DNA from: Rhizophagus clarus
Taxonomy: Eukaryota; Glomeromycota; Glomeromycetes; Glomerales; Glomeraceae
Length of the DNA stretch: 64,000 nt
Assembly (NCBI GenBank): GCA_015698045.1
Contig: BLAL01000228.1
Location: forward strand, 1,477,001-1,541,000
Reading direction: 5' to 3'
The translations under genes and the position numbers were made by a program. The notes below the pieces were generated by a model. The model ran no database searches. It was not told where the DNA came from and saw nothing but the letters and a program-made list of their open reading frames with translations. Position 1 is the stretch's first letter; each line of letters starts with the position of its first letter. Positions 1 through 11,094 of this stretch are shown piece by piece.

Positions 1-2939
1 AATTTCAAGAGTAAAATTGCTTGAAATTAACAGAAAGTACATCAATTTATGTAAATTTTCATAATTTAATGAACAATATGAAAATTCAAAATTTACAACT
101 CAATATCCAGTGATCAGATTTTGACGAATTGTATACCATTAGATTAGTCTCGGTGAGAGGTTTGAATGGTGGTAAAATCATTGCTATCAAATCAATATTG
201 GTGAAGTTATTGCATTTTAAAATTTTATACTAAATTAAATAATATTATTATTAATATTAATAATTGCAGATATTATTTTGGCCATATCTCAAGGATTATC
301 AAAAATTATGTTGGATTATTTTGGCCATTAATTTTAAAGCAGTTAAACTATGACCTATAAAAGTTTCAAGTTTCGGTCTAACTTCTGTGACTTCGGCCGA
401 AGATTCAAAGTTCGATTAGAAAATGATTGGCATGTATATTAATTATTGAAAAAATTCGATCTAAAGCTAATTTTGGCATTACATTTTATTTTACTACAAA
501 ATTTTTATACTAAATTTTTAATACTTTAAACTGTTAAATAAAATAATTTAATGTAATTTTTTTACATATTTATGGTTTAGAATAACAAAGTTAATGTTAT
601 ATCATGTATATTATGATTGGCAAATGATCAGCATGTGATATAAGGTATGACCGCCCTGTTGGTACCATTTGTGATCAAATCACCATAGATTGCCCGGGTC
701 CTAATCACGAAGAGCACTATTTTGAGGTACCGTAACTGCTGTATGCTGTATGTTATATTTTCATTCACTAAATATCCGTGAGAAAAAAACAAAATCGCTT
801 AATTTGATCTATACATCTGAAAATTACTCATGACTACTCTACGTTAGATTATCAATATTGATCTAATTCTGAACTTTCTAAAAATTTTATTGTAAAATTA
901 TTGCGCTCAATAGTAAAGTGATTTAAATTCAATAGTAGTTTATTATTTAAACAAGTTAACTTTGAACATGGAGCAGGGAAGCTCTTGCTAAAAATTTATG
1001 TGCCTTACTAACTGTGGCTCGCTGCTCCATACAGAATTGGAAAATTGGTTTATATTAAATATGATAATATACTGTATATTGGAAAAAAAAAGTATATTTT
1101 TTTTTGCTTAGAAAAATACAGTGTCTAAATAAAATCAAGCAAGGAAATATGTATTATTTATTTGTTTATAAAGATTAGTTAACTGTAAGAAATTTTGACC
1201 AGCGGGTACCATGTTGTCACTACCAATGCATATTACAATTATAATAATCCTACCTAAATTAGACTATGGACAGAAAGCTATTTTCTTGTGATCTGTTATT
1301 AAAAGCCCATACTGAAAAAAGAATAGCTATTTCTTTAATCTAACTAAAAATAATCAAATGTTACAATCAACATGAAATTTGTCAATAGTCTATGTGACAC
1401 TATCCGATCCATTAAATATGTGCCAATTCAAATTAAAAAATAGATAATTTGATTAATAATCAAATATTTGACATACAGTAAATAATAAGAAGCAAAGCAC
1501 CAAAGTCCAACAAACAATACTTGATGGAGGCATACACAATAAATGTCAGGTAATCTTCTATGTGTTTTATAAAATGTTAATAAAATAATAAAAAAATAAA
1601 AAACATCAGTCATTAGGAATAATACAGTGATCAATAAATAAAATTAATGCTACTAATACCTACTTCAACATTGGGTCAATATTATATTTCTCATAAACAT
1701 ATTGGTTAATAAAATTCCGCATATTCCTAATTGTCTGAACGATTATCTAATAATTCATAATAAAGAATGCTTCTATCAATTAAATAAATATATAAATACT
1801 GTATATAGTTTTTTTAAAAATAAAATTCACTTCCAAATTCCCGTCTTGCTAGTCGGCTTCAATTTCCAATACAAAACCGTTATGCTTTAGCTGTTTATAA
1901 AACTCAAGATTTTTATTTTATGTCATATAACTGTTAGATAATTAAATATTTGCATCTAGACAAGCATGTACTGCTTTAAACTATTGCCCTAATTAGGACC
2001 ACGTTTAGATAACAGCATTTGATAGATCTGCTTTTAAAAGATCCGGACGTAATAAAGAATATGATTAGCCTGAAATATTGGCTCAAAGTCCTTTACCAAT
2101 TTAATATTATGTTTCTGTAATAAAAAATATATATTTTAATACGCGAAATGAAAAATAATGATATATACAAAAATACACATAATATACAAAATCATTTTTT
2201 TTTTTAACAAAATCACAACTTAATAGTTAATCTTTATAAATATCATATGAGTCATAAAAAAAGCGAAAGTGGCATGGAATAAAAGCTTAATGATCTAATG
2301 GATCTAATGAAAGTAGAGTCATACCATATACATGTGATATCAACAGTAAAATTCTGCAAGTCGTTTCACGGGACTTTGTGTTGATTTTCACGGTATTTTA
2401 TTTTCACTTATAATTTACTATTTAAGGCTGCGATCTTATTATAAATTTCAAATATAACTTGTTTTACTTCAATTGTTAAACAATATCTCAATCATTAGCC
2501 AATCTCATTAAGGGAGATGCCCCAAGTCGGAGAATTATATTTGTTACGTCATTACCCAAAAATTTATGAAACAATAGCTAATTTGGAAAAATTAATCTCA
2601 TTTTTAGTTAAATAAAAATTTTTTTAGATATGCAACAAACAAAATTATACTTTTTTGTATTACGGAGTTAGAATTATATAATAAACTGATACTAAATTGA
2701 TATTATTCGGAAAAAATTTTACTCATGCACATAACTCATGTGAAACTGATTATCGGATTATAAAGGTATATAAATACGCGTCTCGTATGAGAAAATATTC
2801 TTGAAGTCTCCTGAAGGTTTCCGATCAAAATTATCCAAATTCCTATTAAAAAAGGGTATTTGACAAACTTATATTCTTTACGCAACTTGAACATTTTATC
2901 TTATGATCACTTATTTAGTCGAAGATAGATAGAAAAAGG
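1..2939. other. AT-rich intergenic DNA
   Basis: I see no supported gene. The longest open frames are under 70 codons, low in complexity and unlike any family I know. A slightly GC-richer patch near 645-730 contains short self-complementary words but matches nothing recognised. Confidence 0.6.
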
Positions 2940-3099
2940 ATTATTACTCCTTAAAGAATATTTTCAAAGCCGGAAGTAGTGAAAAAAAAACCAACTGTGA
3001 ACGTGCCCTTCGTCATCATGGTAAGTTAAACTTGGTCAGCTTATATGGAAGTGCCAAACAAAACATCTAAAAAAAGGGTTATGAGTTTGAGTTTATGGA

Positions 3100-3890
3100 T
3101 TCATGTATGGTTGGTTTATGGGGATTTAGTGGGTCTGTATCTGTAGGTTATGGTTATGTTTATGGGTTTGTATTTGCGCGATTGTAAATTTGTGTCTACG
3201 TGTTTTGTGTTGAGTTTCATAGCGGATTGATTTTTATAGGTTTGTGGGTCGGTTTTATGGGTTTGTGTTTATGAGTTTGTGTGGTTTTGATATATATGGT
3301 TTGTTTTTATTCAGGTTTTATGAGTTTGATTTTACGGGTTTATGGGTCGGGTTTTGTGGGTTGTGTTTGGGTTTGTTCTATGGGTTTATGGTTATAAACG
3401 ATATTTAAGTGAATGAGTGGTATAGATGGCTAATGTTATCATGCTTTTTATTGCTTTTTAGAACGAATTTTTATTTCTTGTGACGTTTTTTGGTAAAAAT
3501 AAGAAGAATAAATAGTAAGGCTGATCTAACATTTCTTGGATGTAAAGGTGGGTTGCGTAGATAGGTGTGAACTTGTGGATTGGATGTATTGATCTAATAT
3601 TATATGTGTCTTATTTTATTTATAGCATTTTTAGTAGAAAGGAGGAGGAGGAAGCTATTAACAACGCTTCTTGAGTGCTTTTTTTTTAAAGTAAGTATAG
3701 GCTGGTGTAGGCGTGTGGACTCCCTGTTGGTTTGTGGGTTGTGTGCGGATGGAATGTGTTTGTGGGTTTGTGTCAGGTTTAGTAAATTAGTGGCTATGGG
3801 TTTGTGGGTTGGGTTTATGGGTTGGGTTTGTGGGTTGTGGCTATGGGTATTGGGTTTGTGAGTTTGTGGCTATGGTATACAGGGATTATA
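3100..3890. repeat. TG-rich low-complexity tract
   Basis: The top strand is dominated by permutations of TTTGTGGG, TTTATGGG and GGGTTTGTG, densest at 3110-3420 and 3720-3870, and reappearing weakly at 4440-4580. G sits almost entirely on one strand, which stands out in this AT-rich window. It is not a clean telomere repeat. Short open frames through it encode only W, G, L, V and C runs, so I do not call a gene. Confidence 0.7.
3392..3735 (+). repeat. Diverged direct repeat, copy A
   Basis: This block aligns along its whole length with 4135-4450, about 740 bp downstream. Shared landmarks in the same order are a GCTAATRTTATCA word, a TATTTCTTGT word, GTGGATTG, TTGATCTAATATTATATGTG, ATAGCATTTTTAGT and a CTTCTTGAG block. 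Small indels separate the copies, so the duplication is old. No coding frame is conserved between them. Confidence 0.75.
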
Positions 3891-4087
3891 AGTGAATTTG
3901 CCTTGGAGCGAAATATTCCCGGTGATGTCCATCAGCGGTAACTACTTCAGTAGTAGTGAGTGGGGAGAAATACCTCGCAATCCTACCCTTGTGGTAGAGA
4001 CCGAACACACCTCCATCTTTGATGGTTGCATGTCACAAGCCTGCGAACACACTTGGTATACGGAGGGGATATAAGTGAAAGGCATTT
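3872..4087. other. GC-richer island with hairpins, flanked by direct repeats
   Basis: This is roughly 180 bp of clearly higher GC content between the two diverged direct repeat copies. Its ends share a near-direct repeat: GGTATAC followed by GGGATTATAAGTGAA at 3876-3897, and GGTATAC followed by GGGGATATAAGTGAA at 4056-4081. Inside are small perfect hairpins, for example CTACTTCAGTAG, CTACC-5nt-GGTAG and CCATCTTTGATGG. A 60-codon frame crosses it but resembles nothing known. It could be a dispersed-repeat monomer, a structured RNA or a transposon fragment; I cannot decide. Confidence 0.4.
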
Positions 4088-4134
4088 CTGACTTATAGAA
4101 CTTTATTCATCATTGTTTAAGCTTTAGTAAAAGT

Positions 4135-4450
4135 AAATGATGTCTAAGTGGGATGAGTATTGTTGATAGCTAATATTATCACGCCTTTTATTGTTTTTTA
4201 GGATAACTTTGTATTTCTTGTAATTTTTCTCAGTAAAAGTAAGCATTTTTTAGATGCAAAGGTGAGTTATGTAAATTGGTGTGAGCTTGTGGATTGAAAT
4301 ATTGATCTAATATTATATGTGTTTTATTTTATTTTTTTTATGATTTTCTTATAGCATTTTTAGTGATCTTCTTGAGCGCTTTTTGTCCTGAAGGAGAGTT
4401 GTGTAGGCTGGTGTGAGCATGTAGCTTTCTGTTAAATTTGTGGGTTTAGG
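4135..4450 (+). repeat. Diverged direct repeat, copy B
   Basis: Second copy of the block at 3392-3735, with the same ordered landmarks. It carries a T-rich insertion at about 4330-4355 and lacks the purine-rich GGAGGAGGAGG run of copy A. It is followed by a weak TG-rich stretch and, at 4620-4705, by a pyrimidine-rich CCCTCCTCC/TTTCCC tract. Confidence 0.7.
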
Positions 4451-4739
4451 TTTATGGGTCATGTCACATTTATAGGATTGTTTTTATAGTCTTTGTTGGT
4501 AGGTCATGTTTATGGATTTGTGTCAATGATGGATTTAATTGTATGTTTTGCTTTGTGGGTTTGTTGGTTGAATTTGTGTATTGATTTATTTTCTTTAAAA
4601 TTCCAAATAGAAATATTTTTAACTTTCATTTTTCCCTCCTCCTCTCATTTTCCCCTTCTCTCTCGGTTTTCCCTTTTCTTTCATTTCTCATTTTCCCTCT
4701 TGTTGTAATTATCAAACTTCTAATTCAAAAAGTTTAAAT

Positions 4740-7700
4740 ATAATCAACTATCAACAATTGGTTCGAGCCTTATTCTTCCGTTGAATAAAATTATTTAAAG
4801 AATTCTCATTGCAACTAATAAGCAATTATGATACTATCTTAGGGAACCATAAATTTTTTTTATTTATAATATATTAATCTAGATTTGTTTTCTTTAATGG
4901 TGACAAAGTGATTAGTTTTGATTATAAAATAATTCTTTTTTTTTTGTAACTATCAAAAAGTGATGCTTACAATTCATTTCTTCATTATCGTTGATATAAT
5001 ATGAACTTTATAAATACTTTATTATCTCTTATTTTAATTAATGAATCAAATTTAAACTTATAAATAATAAATAAAATAATGAGAGTATGTGTCGGATATT
5101 TGTCAGATTGTTGGGTTAATAATAGAAAAGTTTTTCTTTATGTAAAATTGTGAGAGGAAGATGTTTTTGAAATGTAGCATAACATATGAATTCTTTAAGT
5201 TTGTACATTAATATTTCATGCATATATAATTGAAAGTATTAATTAAATATATATTATATAATTCTTATTTTATTTATAATAATTAATAATTATTGTTCTA
5301 TGTAATAACCCACAGCATTACATTACCTATATTTAACAAAAAGATTTTAAATATTAAATTGATAAAAGTTAAGTTTTAGGTTGTTTACTATGTATACTGT
5401 AAATATTTAAATAATCATTTCTCAAACTAGGTTGGCGGGTGTGAGAATGATTGAACCTTATAAAATATTGACCATGAATATTTGAATCATCTGAAGTGAT
5501 TTCCTGAACTTTGGATGGTAGTATTCTCGTTCATTTTGGCTCTTTAAGTCTCTAGAATAACCAGTGCACATACCTGTTTCCCAGTGACCAAAAATATAGA
5601 TTATTTAGAAATTCACAGATCATAAGAAACAATGGTTTTTGGCGGTTTTGGGTGAGGCAGGTGAAGCACTGAAGCGACTTCAGTAATTGCGGTGAAATTG
5701 GGCTTTGATTATATAATGACAAAAGATTTCATGAATCAATTCTGGAAATTTCAAGTCTTAACTTTCCGTTTTCTTCAGTTTTGAATCTTGCATTGTCTGA
5801 CCACAATAGATGAAGTTTTAAAGTTAGGCTGTAATGTAGCAAGTAGAAACTGACGTGATCTGTACATAGTTAATTGATAATAAAACAAGTTTTATCAATC
5901 AAGTTCACAATGAGATTTCTTTTGATTCTGGATCATTGTATAAGTCAGATTTATTAAAGACTATTCTACTATGAATTATGAAATCAGTAGACAATTTATC
6001 TTACATCTTTTGTAAGGGTAACATTGGTCCACACTGTCTAATTATCTTGAACTTAATTATCTAAGTTGTTAATGTTCATGCAACTTTGGAGTTTTCTTTG
6101 ATTAGATCGCGAGTTATGTAGAAATAGATTCTGAAACATGGCTTTGAAGGCATTGTGATCATTTAGAACCCTAGTTTAATTGGAATTATCATCATTTAAA
6201 ATTTTGAGCAAATTAAAGTTAACAATTATAAACTTTCTAGATCCAATCGTATACCAGCATGTATAAAGTATTAAATTAATAATTTCTAGAACTTAATTAT
6301 CAAACAAAATATCTCATATTCAATAAAAATCTACTTGATTTCTCGTCCCAATTACATATATCATTGTAACTTTTGTTACTGCAAACTTTGTTTTTATGGG
6401 ATAACAATTATTAATGAAAGAGAAGTTTTCGTAAGTAAAATTAAATGATCCAAAGTGAAGCTGATAAAAATCAAGAAGTATTATATCCTTTCTCCCAATG
6501 TTATCGTTATCTGTTAAAGTAATACGTCTTCCTAATAGTTTTCTGGGAATAATGAATGGTGATAAATAAATTACAATATTATGATTAAATAATAATAATA
6601 AGAAATTTTTTTAAGCGTTCTGTTGTTTCAGAACTTAGATACTGAATTCCAAATTGGATCATTTTTTTCTTTGATCTTTGATATGTACATTTGATATTGA
6701 TCAGTTCAGATTGATATATGAAAGAATTTTTTTTCTTTGTATAACCAATTTAAGGATTAAAGAATAAAAAATTTGATAGTGTGTGAAAAATGGTCATCAA
6801 TCTTGACGCAGAGCATAATTAAAGATTCAGTATTATTCTTCTATTATTCATATTGACCAATTTGATTGTGTAACTTCTCATTTATAGCAAGCTTGATAAA
6901 CTATGGCCAACATAAGTTAGAAAAAATATGTCAATGTTATATGCTCTTAATTTGCGTACTATATTATCCTTAAACGAGATAAATGAGTCATAAGTTAGAC
7001 TTGATAAATGTACAATTTCGTGATTACTCATAATTTATAGCAGATAATCAAACTTAGAATAATTTAACATTTATGAGTAATTGATTGTAAATAGTAATCC
7101 GCTAACAAGTTTATAAATGACTCATATAGAGTAAAATGTATGCAACAATAAATAATTGTAATAATATTTAATTATATTATCATACTGATTAAAATTCTAA
7201 AAAATACAATTTATTTACATTTATGTAGTATTGAAAATATCCGGTAGAATGAAGCAAAATAAAAAAATTATTTTTTTTTGGCTGAAATACTAATTGCTTC
7301 TAGCATAAGAAAATAATCAAATAAGTTTGGCATAAAATTTATCTGATAAGAAAAATTCTTGAAAATTTTCTTAATTTTAAATTAAACTCCGAGTGTTAAT
7401 TAAAGTAATAATTCTTAATACTGCTTAAATTAAAACGTCATCGATGATCTCGAGAAAAATTCGCGCGAATTTTTCTTGATACTGCATATTTAATTTACCA
7501 GCTAAATTGGGTTTATATTAATAACCTTTTTTAATTACAATAATATTTGCAATATAACAATCATTTTATGGGCATTTTATTATAAAATATTAAGATGTGT
7601 TAATATAACAATAAAAAATCGACTTAATTATTATCCAATACATTGAAAAATATCAATTTATTTTATTTTTATTTTTATAAATCGGATATGAACCAGATCT

Positions 7701-8264
7701 TGTTGCAGGTAAAGTAATATAGGGCTTTTAATCTATCTACAACATCCCGAAATTAATGTGCACAAACAAATTAAAACATTCCGATGGACAATTTGACTTC
7801 AGTTGTTCAGTATCATATCATGTAGCATTTGAGTTATCAATCATCCGTTGAAAAATTTACACGATAACTATTCTATCTAATAATATTATTGCAGGAACTA
7901 AATTTGGTTTAATCGAATCAGAGAATTAAACAAAATTATATAAAGTTTAGTGATTAATATAAAATTTGACAAGTTTGTAAATTTGTTTTTTTTATAACGA
8001 AATAAAGTAGCATTAAACTAATTTGTTTGAAATATTCAATGGAATAACCTGTGATTACCGTTATTAGCATATCATTCTAACATAAATTTGAGTCTCAAAT
8101 TTTTGGTCTTTCATCCATAATGCATAAGTCATTTTTACTATGCTCCCTTGCACAACCTCATTCTCCGAATAAAAAAAAAATTTTTACATATAATATGAAT
8201 ACGTCTTCAAATCAATCATTGTTTAAAAATTTCTTACCCCTAAAAATAAGTAACCTTCGTAAAA
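4740..8264. other. AT-rich intergenic DNA
   Basis: No gene is supported here. Apart from homopolymer runs the only feature I would point to is the perfect palindrome at 7453-7476, listed separately. Confidence 0.6.
7453..7476. repeat. 24-bp perfect palindrome
   Basis: The half-site is AGAAAAATTCGC followed directly by its reverse complement, with no spacer. A second 10-bp palindrome, TCATCGATGA, lies just upstream at 7438-7447. CpG-rich centres are rare in this sequence. It may be a protein-binding dyad or a relic of a transposon end. Confidence 0.7.
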
Positions 8265-8520
8265 TATTCTTTTTTTCATCAACCAATGAATTGTTATCAT
8301 CAACAATCTTTGGAAATTATGCAAAACTTAACATTGAGGTTGATATTTTAATACAAAATATTTATTATTTAAATCCGTACATCTTATATCGGCCACAACG
8401 AGACAGTCGATGTTCAGTTAGAAGAACAAATCCTGAAGTTAAAGAAGAAGAATTAAGAGATTATTATTTGAAAAGTGGAATAGGGAACCTGATGAGGTAA
8501 AGGAACTTAAAATTCTAGCG
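8265..8520 (+). pseudogene. HMG-box (MATA_HMG-like) relic
   Basis: The translated stretch contains NPYILYR, then VRRTNPEV, then (one frame over) WNREPDEVKEL. These three blocks occur in the order and rough spacing of an HMG box: helix 1 (NAFILYR-like), the NP turn, and the third helix with its W..EP..VK motif. The last block can be read only after a frameshift near 8475, and the residues between helix 1 and NPEV (PQRDSRC) look scrambled, which suggests decay. HMG-box genes are strongly expanded in Rhizophagus. The upstream part from 8120 is low-complexity N/S/K/F sequence. The assignment rests on short motifs. Confidence 0.5.
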
Positions 8521-8962
8521 ATTGGCGACACGCAGATACTACCTGCATATTGTGATGTAATCGTCAATCTCACATGATCCAATAAAAATTACGTTATACA
8601 ATCCTTCTTTAATAAAATTTTTTTGTTTATTCAGGATTGATAATTGGATTACGTACAAATAAAAAAAAAGAGAACCCCATTAAAAAGGAACTTTATTTAA
8701 AAATATTTTCGAACTCATAGTTTAAATTTTCTTCCTTCTCTTTTGACGGGTGTATTAAAAGGAAAAGTGAATTGCGTGAAAGTCAACTTATCTGTATTAG
8801 GAGTCTAAAAACTCATTCTTCATTAAAAACTTTCACGTATACATTAATATTAGAATTTTTGTAATATAATCATGAAATTTATTTATTTATTTATTTATAT
8901 GAGAAGTTGTGTCAGTGAATAATATAATCATGAAAGCGAATATGACGTGTACTGTACTTATA

Positions 8963-9160
8963 CAGTCATACCTCCATAAGTGCACCCCCCTTGGGACCAT
9001 AGTAAAAAAATAGCAGAATGTGCACTTAGAGAGGGAGTGCATTTATAGAGGGTAAAATATTAAGAACTCTTATAAGTTGGGACTAAAGCTTACCGTGCAC
9101 TTAGAGAAAATTTACATATTGCGTGCACTTATAGAGGGTGCACTTATGGAGGTGTGACTG
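8963..9160. mobile_element. Pogo/Tigger-like MITE with TA target duplication
   Basis: The 198-bp element starts CAGTCATACCTCCATAAG and ends with the inverted copy: 25-bp terminal inverted repeats with a single mismatch (8963-8987 against 9136-9160). It is flanked on both sides by TA (8961-8962 and 9161-9162), as expected for Tc1/mariner-superfamily insertion. CAGT ends are typical of the pogo/Tigger branch. Inside, a GTGCACTTAGAGA word recurs, giving subterminal repeats. It has no coding capacity, so it needed a transposase supplied in trans. Confidence 0.88.
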
Positions 9161-9173
9161 TAACATGATTGTT

Positions 9174-9341
9174 ATCACGTGTTTGTTTTATATCACGTGT
9201 TTGTTTTATTTTTCACAACTTAATTGTGTAATTGTGTTACGATAGCCTCATATAAATTGGATTTTTTTTAAAAAAGGAATTTTATTGTTTGCCCTGCAAC
9301 TTTTAAAATTGTGTTACAATAACCTCATTATAAATTGGAAT
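9174..9341. repeat. Short tandem direct repeats upstream of the BTB-EF1G gene
   Basis: ATCACGTGTTTGTTTTA occurs twice in a row (about 9173-9205), each copy carrying a CACGTG palindrome. Further down, a block of about 32 bp beginning AATTGTGTTACRATARCCTC occurs at 9231 and again at 9307, about 76 bp apart, the second copy ending just before the start codon region. These lie where the promoter of the gene at 9359 should be. A regulatory role is only an inference. Confidence 0.6.
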
Positions 9342-9358
9342 TATTATTTACAATTACC

Positions 9359-11094
9359 ATGACTAAGAATAAATTTTTAACGACGTTATCACAAAATTTG
9401 CTTGAAATATTGGACGATGATGAATATTACGATATTACAATTGAAGTTGGCAAAGATTCTTGCGTAGAAATATTCCACGCTCATATGGTTATCTTAAATT
9501 ATCGTTCTCCTTATTTACGAAAAATTTTATCAACAAATAAAAAGAAAAATGATGGAACTTTAACACATATCAGATTAACAAATATTTCACCTGAAGTTTT
9601 TAAAATAATTCTCAAGTAAGAAATAATTAATAATTAATTATGAATGAATTATTGTTTATTATTAATTTCACAATTGATTTTTTGTTTTAGGTATATTTAT
9701 GGAGGGAATCTTTCATTAGAGGAATATGATACTTCAGTTATCATTAAAATCTTGGTCGTCGCAAGTGAATTAAGTCTTGAGGAATTAATTACTTATTTGC
9801 AATCATTTTTACTTAAAAGCAAAAGAAAATGGTTGGAACAGAATTTTAGTTTAATATATCAAACTAGCTTTGAAAATGATTCTTTCTTGGACCTTCAAAA
9901 TTTTTGTGCAAATTTTATCTCTCAATATTCAGAAAAAATTTTTTCTTCACCAGATTTTACTTCAATTTCAGAAAAAATTTTGATTTCTCTAATTCAAAAT
10001 GATAATCTTAAAATGAATGAAGTTACATTATGGGAGCATGTGCTTGAATGGGGCATCGCTCAGAATCCTGGACTTTTGTCAGATCCTTCAAGCTATTCAA
10101 AGGATGATTTCAACACTTTAAAAAATACTTTGCAACAATGCATTCCCTTTATAAGATTCTCCAATTTAACCTCAAGAGAATTTTTGAATAATGTGTTTCC
10201 TTTTAGAGAAATTTTACCTAATGAGTTATATATAGATTTATTAAAACTATTTTTGAATAGTAATTATAACCCAAATGATGAAAAGAAGGAACCTAAGAAA
10301 GAAAAAGAAGTAAAATCTAAAGTTGATGTGAAAGAAGAAAAACCTACACTTAAATCTAAAAATAAGATCAAGAGAGATTTGTTGTTCCCTAGTTCATTTG
10401 ATTTAAATCAATGGAAAAAAGTCTATTGCAGTAATGACACTCGTCCAACAGCCATCAATTGGTTTTGGGAACATTTTGATCCAGCAGGTTATTCTATTTG
10501 GCGTGTGGATTATAAGTATAACAATGAATTAACTAGAGTATTTATGAGTTCCAATCTCATTGGTGGATTTTTTACCCGATTGCAAGGTGCTCACAAATGT
10601 GCATTTGCAAGTTTAGTTGTATTAGGCGAGGGTTAATATCATTTACAGAAACTTTTATTTATAAGCATATATATAAGTATTAATTTTTTATTAATTACGT
10701 AGACTATGCGAATTCAATTGCCGGCTACTTTGTATTACGTGGACAAAACGTACCAAAAGAAGGTTAATTTACTTTTTATTTTTAAATAAATAATGGTTTG
10801 ATTAATAAATATTGATTGTTTATTTTAGTATCTAGAGTCGCGGATTTTGATAGTTATACTTTCCGAAAAGTAGATCACACGGATCCCTCTGTCAGAACAA
10901 GTTTCGAGGATTATATTGTAAGCTTGTTATTATTGTTATTACTTAATATTAGCATCATCATCATCATTATCATATTTCTTTGATTACAGTAAATGACCTT
11001 AATTTTAATATTTGATTATATATAGGCTTGGGATGGTCATCTCGATGGCAAAAAGTTTGCGGCTGGTAAAGTCTTCGGTTCAATCTTCAGATAA
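9359..11094 (+). CDS. BTB-BACK protein fused to an eEF1B-gamma C-terminal (EF1G) domain
   Basis: Five exons: 9359-9615, 9691-10631, 10703-10762, 10829-10917, 11026-11094; all junctions are GT..AG and in frame, predicting 471 aa. The start matches the paralogue starts (M, a few residues, then LSQN). Residues 1 to about 100 are a BTB/POZ domain (DDEYYDITIEVG, FHAHMVIL, YRSPYLRKIL) and about 105-235 a BACK domain ending WEHVLEWGIAQNP. A Lys/Glu-rich linker follows (about 280-325). Residues about 315-471 are not the TLDc domain found in the neighbouring paralogues but the conserved C-terminal domain of elongation factor 1-gamma: NDTRPTAINWFWEHFDP, WRVDYKYNNELT, FMSSNLIGGFF, GYFVLRGQ, and the closing AWDGHLDGKKFAAGKVF. 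The N-terminal GST-like domain of eEF1B-gamma is absent. Introns remain inside the EF1G part, which argues for a DNA-level join. BTB-BACK proteins often serve as Cullin-3 adaptors; a link to the translation machinery is inference. Confidence 0.88.

Noticed and set aside
3604-3861. 85-codon frame in the TG-rich tract
   Set aside because: Its W/G/L/V/C composition follows directly from the GGGTTTGTG repeats.
3897-4074. 60-codon open frame in the GC-richer island as a gene; hammerhead ribozyme in the same place
   Set aside because: The protein resembles nothing, and the hammerhead core (CTGATGA ... GAAA) is not complete on either strand.
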